DNA from: Jejubacter calystegiae | GTDB taxonomy: Bacteria; Pseudomonadota; Gammaproteobacteria; Enterobacterales; Enterobacteriaceae | Direction of reading: 5' to 3' | DNA length: 64,000 nt | Assembly: GCF_005671395.1 (NCBI RefSeq) | Contig: NZ_CP040428.1 | Span: forward strand, 3,038,001-3,102,000 | Shown here: positions 18,552-28,332 of the stretch, one piece after another | Position numbering within the stretch: the first letter of the stretch is position 1 | How the letters are laid out: each line of letters begins with the position of its first letter | Notes under the pieces: model-generated | The model's input: only the letters and a program-made list of their open reading frames with translations | Database searches by the model: none | Told to the model about the DNA's origin: nothing | Translations under genes and position numbers: made by a program

Positions 18552-20084
18552 ATGAAAAGACAAAACGCAGGACGCCTGATGGCTGCTTTGCTGGCCCTGG
18601 CGGCCGCCGCCCCGGCTCTGGCCGCCAAAGATGTGGTGGTCGCCGTTGGATCAAACTTCACCACGCTGGATCCGTATGACGCCAACGATACGCTGTCCCA
18701 GGCGGTGGCGAAATCCTTCTATCAGGGGCTGTTCGGCCTGGATAAGGAGATGAAGGTACAGAAGGTGCTGGCGAAGGACTACAGCGTTTCGGCAGACGGC
18801 AAGGTGTATACCATCCAGTTGCGTGACGGCGTGAAGTTCCAGGACGGCAGCGACTTCAATGCCCAGGCGGTGAAGGTGAATCTCGATCGCGCCAGTAATC
18901 CGGACAACCATCTGAAGCGCTATAACCTGTACCGCAATATCGCCAGTACTGAGGTGGTGGATCCGCTGACGGTAAAAATTACCCTTAAACAGCCGTTCTC
19001 GGCATTTATCAATATTCTGGCCCACCCGGCAACGGCGATGATCTCGCCAGAGGCTTTGAAGAAGTACGGCAAAGACATTGGCTTTCATCCTGTGGGAACC
19101 GGCCCGTATCAGCTTGATACCTGGAATCAGACCGATTTTGTGAAGGTGAAGAAGTTCCCGGACTACTGGCAGAAAGGGTTGCCGAAGCTCGATACCATTA
19201 CCTGGCGTCCGGTGGTGGATAACAATACCCGGGCCGCCATGCTGCAGACCGGCGAGGCGAATCTGGCTTTCCCGATCCCCTTCGAGCAGGCGGCACGCCT
19301 GAAAACGAATCCGAAGCTGGAACTGGTGACCACGCCTTCCATCATGCAGCGCTACATCAGCATGAACGTCACCCAGAAGCCATTCGATAATCTGAAAGTG
19401 CGTCAGGCCATTAACTATGCCATCAACCGCCAGGCGCTGGTGAAGGTGGCGTTTTCCGGCTATGCCGAGCCTGCGACCGGCGTGGTGCCGCCGGCTATTG
19501 CTTATTCCCAGGCTTATCAGCCCTGGCCATACGATCCGGCGAAAGCGCGTGAGTTACTGAAAGAGGCGGGCTATCCCAACGGTTTTACCACCACGCTCTG
19601 GTCGTCACACAACCACAGCACCGCCCGTAAGGTGCTGCAGTTTACCCAACAGCAGTTGGCCCAGGTGGGGATTAAGGTGAAGGTCACGGCGATGGATGCC
19701 GGTCAGCGCGCCGCCCAGGTGGAAGGAAAGGGCCAGAAAGAGAGCGGGGTGCGGATGTTCTACACCGGCTGGAGCGCCTCTACCGGCGAGGCGGACTGGG
19801 CGCTTTCACCGCTGTTCGCCAGCCGCAACTGGCCGCCGACCCTGTTTAATACCGCCTTCTACAGCAACCCGCAGGTGGATAAAGACCTGGATCAGGCGCT
19901 GCAGACCTCTGACGATGCTCAGAAGGGCAAGCTGTATAAGGATGCCCAGGACACTATCTGGAAAGAGTCCCCCTGGGTACCGCTGGTGGTGGAAAAGCTG
20001 GTATCGGCGCATGATAAGACGCTGACCGGTTTCTATGTGATGCCGGATACCGGCTTCAGCTTCGAAAACGCCGACCTTAACTAG
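18552..20084 (+). CDS. gsiB: Periplasmic glutathione-binding protein GsiB
   Basis: Family-5 extracellular solute-binding protein that hands glutathione to GsiCD. It has 510 residues (512 in E. coli), with a signal peptide ending near ALA (about residue 24). SBP_bac_5 features include [37 protein letters not shown] and [11 protein letters not shown]. The ATG at 18552 follows CAGGAGAAG. It lies 37 bp after gsiA in the same operon. Confidence 0.95.
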   Translation: MKRQNAGRLMAALLALAAAAPALAAKDVVVAVGSNFTTLDPYDANDTLSQAVAKSFYQGLFGLDKEMKVQKVLAKDYSVSADGKVYTIQLRDGVKFQDGSDFNAQAVKVNLDRASNPDNHLKRYNLYRNIASTEVVDPLTVKITLKQPFSAFINILAHPATAMISPEALKKYGKDIGFHPVGTGPYQLDTWNQTDFVKVKKFPDYWQKGLPKLDTITWRPVVDNNTRAAMLQTGEANLAFPIPFEQAARLKTNPKLELVTTPSIMQRYISMNVTQKPFDNLKVRQAINYAINRQALVKVAFSGYAEPATGVVPPAIAYSQAYQPWPYDPAKARELLKEAGYPNGFTTTLWSSHNHSTARKVLQFTQQQLAQVGIKVKVTAMDAGQRAAQVEGKGQKESGVRMFYTGWSASTGEADWALSPLFASRNWPPTLFNTAFYSNPQVDKDLDQALQTSDDAQKGKLYKDAQDTIWKESPWVPLVVEKLVSAHDKTLTGFYVMPDTGFSFENADLN

Positions 20085-20140
20085 TCCGGAGCGCGCCGCC
20101 CGTTCAGGGCGGCCGACTCCCGTGGAATACGCATTTATCC

Positions 20141-21061
20141 ATGCTGAATTACATCATTAAACGCCTGCTGGGGCTGATTCCCACGCTGCTGATTGTGGCG
20201 GTACTGGTGTTCCTGTTCGTCCATATGCTGCCGGGGGACCCGGCGCGGCTGATTGCCGGGCCGGAAGCGGATGCCGAAGTGGTGGCGCTGGTTCGCAGCC
20301 AGTTGGGGCTGGATCTGCCGCTGTGGCAGCAGTTTCTTACCTGGATTGGTAACGTGCTGTGCGGTGATTTTGGTATCTCGATGGCGTCGCATCGTCCGGT
20401 ATCGGAAGAGATAGCCAGCCGCTTTCTGCCCACTCTGTGGCTGACCCTGAGCAGTATGGTCTGGGCTACGCTGTTTGGGCTGTTTGCCGGTGTGGTTTCC
20501 GCCGTGTGGCGAAATCGCTGGCCGGACCGGCTGAGCATGACCCTGGCGGTTTCCGGCATCTCGTTTCCCGCCTTTGCGCTGGGGATGCTGCTGATGCAGA
20601 TCTTTTCGGTGGAGCTGGGCTGGCTGCCGACGGTGGGAGCCGATAGCTGGCGTCACTATATTCTGCCGTCGATTACCCTGGGGGCGGCGGTGGCGGCGGT
20701 GATGGCGCGCTTTACCCGGGCCTCCTTCGTGGAAGTGCTGCAGGAAGATTATATGCGCACCGCCCGGGCCAAAGGGGTGAGCGAACGGCTGGTGGTCATC
20801 AAGCACGGTCTGCGTAACGCCATGATTCCGGTGGTGACCATGATGGGGTTGCAGTTCGGTTTTCTGCTGGGCGGCTCGATTGTGGTGGAAAAGGTCTTTA
20901 ACTGGCCGGGGCTGGGACGCCTGCTGGTGGATTCAGTGGAGATGCGCGACTACCCGGTGATTCAGGCCGAGGTACTGCTGTTTTCGCTGGAATTCATTCT
21001 AATCAATCTGGTGGTGGATGTCCTCTACGCTGCCATTAACCCAACCATCAGGTACCGATAA
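20141..21061 (+). CDS. gsiC: Glutathione ABC importer permease GsiC
   Basis: DppB/OppB-type inner-membrane permease, 306 residues, the same as E. coli. Six hydrophobic segments are visible. The N terminus [17 protein letters not shown] is typical, and the EAA loop ([20 protein letters not shown]) contacts GsiA. Start ATG at 20141, 56 bp after gsiB and 2 bp before gsiD. Confidence 0.95.
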   Translation: MLNYIIKRLLGLIPTLLIVAVLVFLFVHMLPGDPARLIAGPEADAEVVALVRSQLGLDLPLWQQFLTWIGNVLCGDFGISMASHRPVSEEIASRFLPTLWLTLSSMVWATLFGLFAGVVSAVWRNRWPDRLSMTLAVSGISFPAFALGMLLMQIFSVELGWLPTVGADSWRHYILPSITLGAAVAAVMARFTRASFVEVLQEDYMRTARAKGVSERLVVIKHGLRNAMIPVVTMMGLQFGFLLGGSIVVEKVFNWPGLGRLLVDSVEMRDYPVIQAEVLLFSLEFILINLVVDVLYAAINPTIRYR

Positions 21062-21063
21062 GG

Positions 21064-21975
21064 ATGCGACTGATTAACTGGCGCCGTCAGGCGATCATCA
21101 ATGCCATGCCGGTACTGCGCGAGCCGCCGGTACGGACCCCCATGGCGCAGTTCTGGCGCCGCTTTTCCCGCCAGCCGGTGGCGCTTATCGCTGGCATCGT
21201 GGTGCTGCTGCTGTTGGCCGTAGCGCTGCTGGCGCCCTGGATAGCGCCGTTCGATGCGGAAAACTATTTTGATTACGACCGGCTCAATGAAGGCCCGTCG
21301 GCGATGCACTGGTTCGGCGTGGACTCGCTGGGGCGGGATATCTATAGCCGGGTGCTGGTTGGCGCTCGTATCTCGCTGACGGCCGGGCTGTTTTCGGTGC
21401 TGATTGGCGGCGCGGTGGGGACGCTATTTGGCCTGATGGCAGGTTATTACGAAGGCTGGTGGGACCGGCTGATTATGCGCGTCTGCGATGTATTGTTCGC
21501 TTTTCCGGGGATCCTGCTGGCGATTGCGGTGGTAGCGGTTATGGGAAGCGGCATGGCGAATGTGGTGATCGCGGTGGCCATTTTCAGCGTTCCCGCCTTT
21601 GCCCGACTGGTGCGCGGTAATACCCTGGTGCTGAAACATCAGACTTTTATCGAGGCGGCGCGCAGTATCGGCGCACCGGACTGGGTGATTCTGCTGCGTC
21701 ATATTCTGCCCGGCACGTTTTCTTCCATTGTGGTCTTTTTCACCATGCGCATTGGCACGGCGATTATCTCTGCCGCCAGCCTGTCGTTTCTGGGGCTGGG
21801 GGCGCAGCCGCCCACGCCGGAATGGGGAGCGATGCTGAACGAGGCCCAGTCGGATATGGTGATGTCGCCTCATGTGGCGCTGTTTCCGAGTCTGGCGATT
21901 TTTGTGACCGTGCTGGCGTTTAATCTGCTGGGAGACGGGCTGCGCGACGCGCTGGATCCGAAGATTAAGGAATAA
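21064..21975 (+). CDS. gsiD: Glutathione ABC importer permease GsiD
   Basis: DppC/OppC-type permease that pairs with GsiC, 303 residues as in E. coli. It has an N-terminal cytoplasmic stretch, a first membrane helix at about residues 41-60, a periplasmic loop containing [13 protein letters not shown], and an EAA loop [20 protein letters not shown]. Start ATG at 21064 after AAGGATG, 2 bp after the gsiC stop. It is the last gene of the operon. K-12 has yliE and yliF next; both are absent and rimO converges directly. Confidence 0.95.
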   Translation: MRLINWRRQAIINAMPVLREPPVRTPMAQFWRRFSRQPVALIAGIVVLLLLAVALLAPWIAPFDAENYFDYDRLNEGPSAMHWFGVDSLGRDIYSRVLVGARISLTAGLFSVLIGGAVGTLFGLMAGYYEGWWDRLIMRVCDVLFAFPGILLAIAVVAVMGSGMANVVIAVAIFSVPAFARLVRGNTLVLKHQTFIEAARSIGAPDWVILLRHILPGTFSSIVVFFTMRIGTAIISAASLSFLGLGAQPPTPEWGAMLNEAQSDMVMSPHVALFPSLAIFVTVLAFNLLGDGLRDALDPKIKE

Positions 21976-21999
21976 AAAAAGCCGGTCGTCTGACCGGCT
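21974..21999. terminator. Terminator between gsiD and rimO
   Basis: GCCGGTC-GTCT-GACCGGC (21981-21998). On the minus strand it runs into TTTTTTT and ends the rimO transcript. For gsiD the downstream T run is short (TTCTGG). Confidence 0.85.
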
Positions 22000-22020
22000 T
22001 CTGGCAGGTAGCCCGGTGGT

Positions 22021-23346
22021 TTACACCCGGCTGCCCCACAGATCGTACTCGTCGGCGTGTTCTACCTTCACCCGCACCACATCGCCGGGCTTCACGCTGC
22101 GTTCGCCGTTCAGCCACACCACGCCGTCGATCTCCGGCGCATCCGCCATGCTTCGACCGGTAGCGCCTTCTTTATCCACCTCGTCGATCATCACGATAAT
22201 TTCGCGGCCCACTTTTTCCTGCAGTCGCTCGGCGGAGATCTGCTGCTGCAACTGCATAAAGCGGTGCCAGCGCTCTTCCTTCACCTCTTCTGGCACCTGA
22301 TCCGGCAGACTGTTAGCGCCAGCGCCTTCTACCGGACTGTATTTAAAGCAGCCTACGCGATCCAGACGCGCTTCCTTCAGGAAATCAAGCAGCATCTGGA
22401 AGTCCTCCTCGGTTTCACCCGGGAAGCCGACGATAAAGGTGGAGCGCAGGGTCAGATCCGGGCAGATCTCACGCCAGCGGCGGATACGCTCAAGGGTACG
22501 CTCTACCGCGCCCGGGCGCTTCATCAGCTTCAGAATGCGCGGGCTGGCGTGCTGCAGCGGAATGTCCAGATAGGGCAGCAGCTTGCCTTCGGCCATCAGC
22601 GGAATCACCTCATCGACGTGAGGATAGGGGTAGACATAGTGCAGGCGGGTCCAGACCCCGAGCTTCGCAAGCTGCTCGCACAGGCTGACCATGCTGGTTT
22701 TGACCGGCTGTCCGTTCCAGAAACCGGTGCGGTGCTTCACGTCCACGCCGTAGGCCGAGGTGTCCTGAGAGATTACCAGCAGCTCTTTGACCCCCGATTC
22801 CACCAGACGCTGGGCTTCGGCCAGTACCTCGCCGATGGCCCGGCTTTCCAGATCGCCGCGCATGGAAGGGATAATGCAGAAGGTGCAGCGATGGTTGCAG
22901 CCTTCGGAAATCTTCAGATAGGCGTAATGACGCGGCGTCAGTTTGACGCCCTGTTCCGGCACCAGGCTCAGGTACGGGTTGTGCTGCGGTTTGGGCACGT
23001 AACGATGAACGTGCTCCAGCACCTGCTCATAACTGTGAGGACCGGTGATCTCCAGCACTTTGGGATGCACTTCGCGGATCTGATCCTCTTTGGCGCCCAG
23101 ACAGCCGGTAACGATCACCTTACCGTTCTCGTTCAGCGCTTCGCCAATGGCTTCCAGCGACTCCTGTACCGCGCTGTCGATAAAGCCGCAGGTGTTCACG
23201 ATCACCAGATCGGCATTGTCATAGCTGGGCACCACGTCATAGCCTTCGGTACGCAGCTCGGTCAGGATACGTTCTGAATCCACCAGGTTCTTCGGGCAGC
23301 CGAGAGAGACAAAACCGATTTTCGGCGCCGGGTTCACATTGCTCAT
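22021..23346 (-). CDS. rimO: Ribosomal protein S12 methylthiotransferase RimO
   Basis: Radical-SAM enzyme that adds a methylthio group to the conserved aspartate of ribosomal protein S12. It has 441 residues, as in E. coli. The N-terminal UPF0004 domain carries cluster cysteines C17, C53 and C82. The radical-SAM cluster is C150, C154 and C157 in [11 protein letters not shown]-terminal TRAM domain starts at about residue 375. Start ATG at 23344-23346. A long opposite-strand frame over this gene is a coding shadow. bssR, next to rimO in K-12, is not present. Confidence 0.97.
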   Translation of the reverse strand: MSNVNPAPKIGFVSLGCPKNLVDSERILTELRTEGYDVVPSYDNADLVIVNTCGFIDSAVQESLEAIGEALNENGKVIVTGCLGAKEDQIREVHPKVLEITGPHSYEQVLEHVHRYVPKPQHNPYLSLVPEQGVKLTPRHYAYLKISEGCNHRCTFCIIPSMRGDLESRAIGEVLAEAQRLVESGVKELLVISQDTSAYGVDVKHRTGFWNGQPVKTSMVSLCEQLAKLGVWTRLHYVYPYPHVDEVIPLMAEGKLLPYLDIPLQHASPRILKLMKRPGAVERTLERIRRWREICPDLTLRSTFIVGFPGETEEDFQMLLDFLKEARLDRVGCFKYSPVEGAGANSLPDQVPEEVKEERWHRFMQLQQQISAERLQEKVGREIIVMIDEVDKEGATGRSMADAPEIDGVVWLNGERSVKPGDVVRVKVEHADEYDLWGSRV

Positions 23347-23646
23347 AAGCTCAAAAATTCATCGTTTATGGAATTATCAGGGCTGGGATTTTACAGGGTT
23401 CCTGTCCGTAAGGGTACTGCAAACCGGGGAAAGGGGCGGCTTTGGGGTAGCTGGCCTGCCAGGCGTCGTCGGCCCCCCGGATAATGTATGCTGGCAGCCG
23501 CCTGATAATCCGGAACCAGCGATAACGCTGCTGACCCGCACGCCTCAACCGGCGCCACATCATCCGGCTTAAGAATATGTAAATTCAGTCCCTTTTGCGC
23601 CACGGCTGTCTAACCTTTACGGGGAGCGAAAATCAAGGAGACCGCC
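23347..23646. other. Divergent rimO/yliI intergenic region
   Basis: This 300-bp region should carry both promoters. A short imperfect dyad (CCGGAT near 23478 and ATCCGG near 23509) is the only structure I see. Small frames on both strands lack ribosome binding sites and family resemblance. No bssR remnant was recognised. Confidence 0.4.
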
Positions 23647-24768
23647 ATGGCATTTTTTTCCCCCCGCGCGCTGATTGCCGGACTGACGTTAATCACCGCA
23701 GGTAGTACCCTGGCTGCCACGACCCAGGTTGAGGTGCTGCAAAGTAAGCTTGATCACCCCTGGTCGCTGGCCTTTCTGCCAGAAAACCAGGGCATTCTGA
23801 TAACCCTGAAGGACGGCCAGCTAAAACGTTGGCAGCCTGGTGCAGGGCTTTCCGATCCTATCAACGGCGTTCCCGACGTCTGGGCCAATGGCCAGGGGGG
23901 ATTGCTGGATGTGGCCCTGGCGCCGGATTTCGCGACCAGTCGCCGGGTGTGGCTGAGTTTCGCTGAAGGTGACGGAAACGGTAAGGCGGGCACTGCGGTG
24001 GGATACGGCAAACTGAATCCGTCCATGACCCGGATTGAGGATTTCCGGGTGGTACTGCGCCAGCAGCCGAAGCTTTCCACCGGCAACCACTTTGGCGGCA
24101 GCATGGCTTTTGATGATAAGGGCTACCTGTACGTGGCGCTGGGGGAAAATAACCAGCGCAATACCGCTCAGGATCTGACTAAGTTGCAAGGTAAAGTGGT
24201 ACGCCTGACGGCGGAAGGGACTGTACCGGAAGATAATCCGTACGTGGGGCGCAAAGACGCGCGACCGGAGATCTGGTCATATGGCATCCGCAATCCTCAG
24301 GGGCTGGCCCTGAATCCCTGGAGTCATCAGATCTGGCTGCATGAACACGGTCCGCGCGGCGGCGATGAAATCAATATTCCCCATCCGGGCGCTAACTATG
24401 GCTGGCCGATAGCGACCTGGGGCATCGATTATGGCGGCGAGGCTTATCCGGAAACCCGGGGCGGTGAAGTTCCGGGTATGGAAAAGCCCGTCTGGCACTG
24501 GAAAGTCTCCCCGGCCATTAGCGGCATGGCGTTTTATAACAGCGATAAGTTCCCACAGTGGCACCAGAAGTTGTTTATCGGTGCGTTGAAAGAGAAGGCG
24601 CTGATCGCCCTGACCGTGGATGGCGATACGGTAAAAGATGAACAGCGCCTGCTGACTGAGCGTAACCAGCGGATCCGCAATGTGAAGCTGGGGCCCGACG
24701 GCTATCTGTATGTGCTGACCGACGAATCGGACGGCCAGTTGTTAAAGGTCAGTCCGACGCAGGATTAA
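23647..24768 (+). CDS. yliI: PQQ-dependent aldose sugar dehydrogenase YliI
   Basis: Periplasmic soluble quinoprotein that oxidises aldoses when PQQ is available. It has 373 residues (371 in E. coli), with a signal peptide ending near LAA (about residue 24). The six-bladed propeller shows [54 protein letters not shown] and [12 protein letters not shown], where the H and R residues belong to the active site of this family. Start ATG at 23647 after AAGGAGACC. Its stop overlaps the gstB stop by 4 bp. Confidence 0.94.
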   Translation: MAFFSPRALIAGLTLITAGSTLAATTQVEVLQSKLDHPWSLAFLPENQGILITLKDGQLKRWQPGAGLSDPINGVPDVWANGQGGLLDVALAPDFATSRRVWLSFAEGDGNGKAGTAVGYGKLNPSMTRIEDFRVVLRQQPKLSTGNHFGGSMAFDDKGYLYVALGENNQRNTAQDLTKLQGKVVRLTAEGTVPEDNPYVGRKDARPEIWSYGIRNPQGLALNPWSHQIWLHEHGPRGGDEINIPHPGANYGWPIATWGIDYGGEAYPETRGGEVPGMEKPVWHWKVSPAISGMAFYNSDKFPQWHQKLFIGALKEKALIALTVDGDTVKDEQRLLTERNQRIRNVKLGPDGYLYVLTDESDGQLLKVSPTQD

Positions 24769-25391
24769 CTGAGGGGCAGCATCACCGTTTTGCGAAACGC
24801 GGGGCGTTCGCTCAGTTGCTGATACCAGCGCTGCAGCTCAGGGCGCGGCGCCCAGTCAATCTCCAGATTAAACAGTCCGTAAGTAAGGGGGCCGAGGGCG
24901 ATATCACCGGGCCCGAAGGCTTCCCCACCCAGCCAGCGGCTTTGCGCCAGGGCGCTATCAAGAATCGCGAACGCCGCTTCACAGGCCTGTTTACCGCGCT
25001 CAATCACGGCCGGATCGCGCTGCTCCGGGGCGGTACGAATCAGGCTGATATATACATCCCGGAAAGGGCCTGCCAGGGTGGCAATGGCCCAGTCCATCCA
25101 TTTTTCCCCCCGGGCCCGCAGGGCCGGTGACGAAGGCCACAGACCGCCTGCGCCGTACTGAGCGGCCAGATAGCGCACGATGGTGTTAGATTCCCAGAGC
25201 GTCAGGTCGGCGGACTCGTCGCGCAGGCAGGGAACCAGGCCGTTAGGGTTCATGGCCAGGTAGTCGGGATCGTGGTTCAGGCCGTACTGGCCCCCGGCGG
25301 GGATGGAATGATAGCTTAGTTCCAGTTCCTCCAGACACCACAATACCTTTTTCACATTGGTGGAATTTTCTCTGCCCCAGACTGTGATCAT
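24765..25391 (-). CDS. gstB: Glutathione S-transferase GstB (YliJ)
   Basis: Cytoplasmic glutathione transferase, 208 residues, equal to E. coli GstB, which acts on bromoacetate and similar halogenated compounds. The N-terminal thioredoxin-like domain has [18 protein letters not shown], the [11 protein letters not shown] loop with the cis-proline, and [11 protein letters not shown] for glutathione binding. The helical C-terminal domain starts at about residue 88. I use the ATG at 25389-25391; six upstream in-frame residues are not in the family. It converges with yliI and is divergent from dacC. Confidence 0.94.
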   Translation of the reverse strand: MITVWGRENSTNVKKVLWCLEELELSYHSIPAGGQYGLNHDPDYLAMNPNGLVPCLRDESADLTLWESNTIVRYLAAQYGAGGLWPSSPALRARGEKWMDWAIATLAGPFRDVYISLIRTAPEQRDPAVIERGKQACEAAFAILDSALAQSRWLGGEAFGPGDIALGPLTYGLFNLEIDWAPRPELQRWYQQLSERPAFRKTVMLPLS

Positions 25392-25625
25392 CAAAGCTCC
25401 CGTTAACATAGCGAATGGCGGTTATTAGTATGCTCTGCCACCGGTGAGTGCGCCAGAGCTCATAAAAAATTACTGCAGCTAAGGCATGACCGGGCGATAT
25501 CGAATAAACTTAAAAAACTTTACCAACCCGCTGTTTCTTTAAGATGATTTGTGGGGTTTACTCTCGGTTTCTCCCGGGCCGCCCGGCCTGCGGGGAGTTT
25601 GATCGAATGGATTTCCGGGGCTTAT

Positions 25626-26840
25626 ATGACGAGTAGAACGTTTTCTGTGTTGCGCGGATTAGCAGCAGGCGCCACGCTGCTGCTGGTTGTCTCCCCTGTT
25701 GTGCAGGCTGAACAGGCGCCGGGCGCGCCGCAAGTGGATGCCAAAGCCTGGATCCTGATGGATTACGACAGCGGCAAAGTACTGGCAGAGGGGAATGCGG
25801 ATGAAAAGCTGGACCCAGCCAGTCTGACCAAGATAATGACCAGCTATGTGGTCGGCCAGGCCCTGAAGGCCGGTAAAATACGTCTTGATGATAAAGTGAC
25901 CATCGGTAAGGACGCATGGGCGACCGGCAATCCGGCGCTGCGCGGCTCTTCGGTGATGTTCCTGAAGCCCGGGCTTCAGGTGTCGGTGGAAGATCTTAAT
26001 AAAGGGATCATTATCCAGTCAGGCAATGACGCCTGTATCGCCCTGGCGGACTATGTGGCGGGCAGTCAGGATGCTTTTATCGGCCTGATGAATAGCTATG
26101 CCCAGCGCATGAAGCTGACCAATACCACCTTTAAAACCGTCCACGGTCTGGATGCGCCGGGGCAGTTCAGTACTGCCCGGGATATGGCGCTGCTGACTCA
26201 GGCGCTGATTCGCGACGTGCCGGATGAATACGCCATTAACAAAGAGAAAGAGTTCACCTTTAACAATATCCGCCAGCCGAACCGTAACCGGCTGCTGTGG
26301 AGCACCAGCCTGAACGTGGATGGCGTAAAGACCGGCACCACTGCCGGGGCGGGCTTTAATCTGGTCTCCTCCGCCACTCAGGGCGATATGCGCCTGATTT
26401 CCGTGGTGCTGGGCGCCAAAACTGACGGTATCCGCTTTCGGGAATCCCAGAAGCTGCTGACCTGGGGCTTCCGCTTCTTTGAAACGGTCACCCCCATTAA
26501 GCCGGATACCCCCTTTGTGACGCAGCGGGTCTGGTTTGGCGATACCAAAGAGGCGAAGCTGGGGGCGGGCGACAGCGGCTCTATTACCATTCCCAAGGGG
26601 CAACTGAAAAACCTGAAGGCCAGCTACACCCTGAATGATAAACAGCTGACCGCGCCTCTGAAGAAAGGTCAGGTGGTGGGCACCATCGATTTCCAGCTTA
26701 ATGGAAAATCCATTGAACAGCGCCCGCTGGTGGTGATGGAGCCGGTGGAAGAGGGCGGATTCTTCCGACGCATCCTCGACTTCGTGCTGATGAAGGTGAA
26801 TCAGTGGACCGGCGGCTGGTTTGAGCGCTTCTTCTCCTGA
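25626..26840 (+). CDS. dacC: D-alanyl-D-alanine carboxypeptidase DacC (PBP6)
   Basis: Penicillin-binding protein that trims the terminal D-Ala from peptidoglycan pentapeptides in the periplasm. It has 404 residues (400 in E. coli). After the signal peptide (cleavage near VQA, about residue 28), the active-site motifs are S66-L-T-K69, S132-G-N134 and K234-T-G236. A C-terminal beta domain and an amphipathic membrane anchor ([18 protein letters not shown]) follow. I use the ATG at 25626; an earlier in-frame start adds 25 non-signal residues. It is alone and converges on deoR. Confidence 0.95.
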   Translation: MTSRTFSVLRGLAAGATLLLVVSPVVQAEQAPGAPQVDAKAWILMDYDSGKVLAEGNADEKLDPASLTKIMTSYVVGQALKAGKIRLDDKVTIGKDAWATGNPALRGSSVMFLKPGLQVSVEDLNKGIIIQSGNDACIALADYVAGSQDAFIGLMNSYAQRMKLTNTTFKTVHGLDAPGQFSTARDMALLTQALIRDVPDEYAINKEKEFTFNNIRQPNRNRLLWSTSLNVDGVKTGTTAGAGFNLVSSATQGDMRLISVVLGAKTDGIRFRESQKLLTWGFRFFETVTPIKPDTPFVTQRVWFGDTKEAKLGAGDSGSITIPKGQLKNLKASYTLNDKQLTAPLKKGQVVGTIDFQLNGKSIEQRPLVVMEPVEEGGFFRRILDFVLMKVNQWTGGWFERFFS

Positions 26841-26849
26841 CGGCCTTAA

Positions 26850-26877
26850 CGAATAAGGGCCGTAGTGCCCTTATTCG
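26850..26877. terminator. Hairpin between converging dacC and deoR
   Basis: A perfect 11-bp stem CGAATAAGGGC/GCCCTTATTCG with loop CGTAGT. Its right arm overlaps the last codons of deoR. There is no T tract, so its role as terminator is only likely. Confidence 0.45.
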
Positions 26878-27638
26878 TGACTGAGCATAACGCCCAGGCT
26901 GCGGGCCTGTTCTACCAGCGCCTCTGGCGGTGGCGAGTTGCTTACCAGCATATCGAATGCCGATAGCGGCCCCATGCAGGCCGGACGGACCTTGCCGAAT
27001 TTACTCTCATCCACCACCAGTACCCGCCGTTGGGCCATCTCCAGCGCCCACTGCTTCACCGGCAGCTCTTCAAGATTAAAACAGGTCACCCCGGTCTGGG
27101 GATGAATACCCGCCGCCGATAAGAAGGCGATATCGGGGCACAGGTTGCCGAGAATCTCGCGAAAGTTCAGCGGCCGGAAAATGGCATTGCCGGGCTGAAA
27201 TTCACCGCCGCACAGAATTACCCGACACCCGGGCTTTTCGCTCAGGGCCAAAAAAGTATTCAGCGAATAGCAGATGCCGGTAAAGGGCAGGTCATGGGGC
27301 AGCGCTTCGATGATAAACGGAGTCGTGGTGCCGCAGTCAAAAAACAGCGTCTGGTGCGCCTGAACCAGCGTCGTCGCCAGCCGGGCCGCCTGACGTTTCT
27401 GGCGGACGTGGCGCCCCTTCTGATCGCTTAGCAGATAGTGGCTGGCTGCCGTGCTGCCAGGCGCCAGTACCACATAGCCGCCGAGTAGCACCACGGGCTG
27501 GTGTTCGTCGTGAAGGTCGCGACGCACCGTCATTTCCGACACCCCCAGCAGCGCGGCGGCCTCTTTCAGGCGCAGTTTATCGCTGCGTTTTAGCGCCTGA
27601 ACCAGGCGATCAATACGCGCTTCCCGGCGTGTTTCCAT
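26871..27638 (-). CDS. deoR: Deoxyribonucleoside operon repressor DeoR
   Basis: Repressor of the deo operon and nupG, released by deoxyribose-5-phosphate. It has 255 residues (252 in E. coli). The N-terminal helix-turn-helix is LRLKEAAALLGVSEMTVRRDL (about residues 22-42). The sensor domain contains DQKGRH, TLFFDCGTTTPFI and VLVVDESKFGKVRPA, typical of the sugar-phosphate-binding half. Start ATG at 27636-27638. Directly upstream lies the terminator and remains of a broken LacI-family gene. Confidence 0.95.
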   Translation of the reverse strand: METRREARIDRLVQALKRSDKLRLKEAAALLGVSEMTVRRDLHDEHQPVVLLGGYVVLAPGSTAASHYLLSDQKGRHVRQKRQAARLATTLVQAHQTLFFDCGTTTPFIIEALPHDLPFTGICYSLNTFLALSEKPGCRVILCGGEFQPGNAIFRPLNFREILGNLCPDIAFLSAAGIHPQTGVTCFNLEELPVKQWALEMAQRRVLVVDESKFGKVRPACMGPLSAFDMLVSNSPPPEALVEQARSLGVMLSHE

Positions 27639-27651
27639 AGTTTCTCCGCGG

Positions 27652-27685
27652 CATAAAAAGAAAACCCCTCCCGCAGAGGGAGGGG
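27652..27685 (-). terminator. Orphan intrinsic terminator upstream of deoR
   Basis: On the minus strand CCCCTCCC pairs with GGGAGGGG (27685-27665), followed by TTTTCTTTTT. It sits where the broken LacI-family gene would have ended, so it was probably that gene's terminator. It lies just 26 bp ahead of the deoR start. Confidence 0.75.
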
Positions 27686-27722
27686 AGATTCCTGACTATC
27701 TTAACGGCGCGGGGGCGGCGAG

Positions 27723-28048
27723 TCACGCACTCGGGTGGGTCGTTCCCCGTACGGCGATAAATGCCATCTGGCGGTGTCCGCCAGCTATCAGAAAATCGGC
27801 AATTTCGGCACTGACCATCAGGTTATCGCTGGTGACGCTGGAGACCGAATCGCTGTCGTTACCGCGGCTAAGCAGGAGTACAGGCAGGCCCGTCTGCTGG
27901 AGATCAGCACCAGAACTTCAACCCGATGACGTAGAATTCCTTCCATCAACGGAACTGTCTCGTCGTCCTGCAACATTGAGAACAACAGGATCCGGTAGCC
28001 AATCTTATCGAGCTCTTTTGACAGTTCATCCAGAACGGCAGAGAAGAT
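27723..28048 (-). pseudogene. Remnant of a LacI-family regulator gene
   Basis: The minus strand carries the middle of a LacI-family sensor domain. The segment FSAVLDELSKELDKIGYRIL continues to HRVEVLVLISS. It then needs a frame change and skips about ten residues before TGLPVLLLSRGNDSDSVSS and SAEIADFLIAGGHRQMAFIA, ending at a stop at 27723. The N-terminal DNA-binding domain and the C-terminal third are gone. No intact frame longer than 81 codons exists here. The right edge is sharp, at a short palindrome (GCCGAGAATCGGC). I am confident it is LacI-type but cannot name the gene. Confidence 0.8.
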
Positions 28049-28130
28049 GCCGATTCTCGGCATCTCGCTGTTTAAGGTGCCCGGCGCGTTTTTTATTATC
28101 GCGCTCTTCTACCTGACGGGGTTAGTCTGA
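28047..28130 (+). pseudogene. Hydrophobic C-terminal tail of an unknown membrane protein (fragment)
   Basis: A 27-residue plus-strand reading, starting ATG CCG ATT at 28047 and ending at TGA 28128-28130, contains LFKVPGAFFIIALFYLTGLV. It looks like the last membrane helix of a transporter. There is no convincing ribosome binding site. It directly abuts the opposite-strand LacI fragment, so it is probably a truncated permease end left by a rearrangement. The alternative is chance. Confidence 0.35.
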
Positions 28131-28137
28131 CCAAAAA

Positions 28138-28321
28138 GCAGAAGGGGAGACCCCCTTCTGCGACTGATGACAAACCTGGGCCGAACGCGTTCGGCCAGAA
28201 TTACCAGAAAAATAAACAAGGAAAATCAATTCATTGATTTTCGGCTGATAACCACAAAGAGGGAAAAACCACGTTTTTTCCCTCTTTGTCATCAACCTGA
28301 GAAGGGGAGACCCCCTTCTGC
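28138..28321. repeat. Palindromic element with about 37-bp terminal inverted repeats (MITE-like)
   Basis: The left end (28138-28174) reads GCAGAAGGGG-AGAC-CCCCTTCTGC, then ACTGATGACAAA. The reverse complement of the right end (28321-28285) reads GCAGAAGGGG-GTCT-CCCCTTCT, then CAGGTTGATGACAAA. So the ends are inverted repeats and each end is itself a 10-bp or 7-bp hairpin; the 22-bp hairpin also recurs as a direct repeat (28141-28162, 28301-28322). Inside are an 18-bp perfect palindrome (28179-28196), a 10-bp-arm hairpin (28221-28242) and a 15-bp-arm hairpin (28254-28289). It has no coding capacity and no clear target-site duplication. Confidence 0.75.
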
Positions 28322-28332
28322 GGGCAGGCCGA

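Noticed and set aside
22057-23277. 406-codon open frame on the plus strand over rimO
   Set aside because: It lies fully antisense to rimO, whose product matches E. coli RimO along its whole length. The antisense translation shows no family resemblance and arises from high GC at third positions.
23478-23514. REP-like sequence between rimO and yliI
   Set aside because: Only a 6-bp CCGGAT/ATCCGG dyad is present; the conserved REP core and length are missing.
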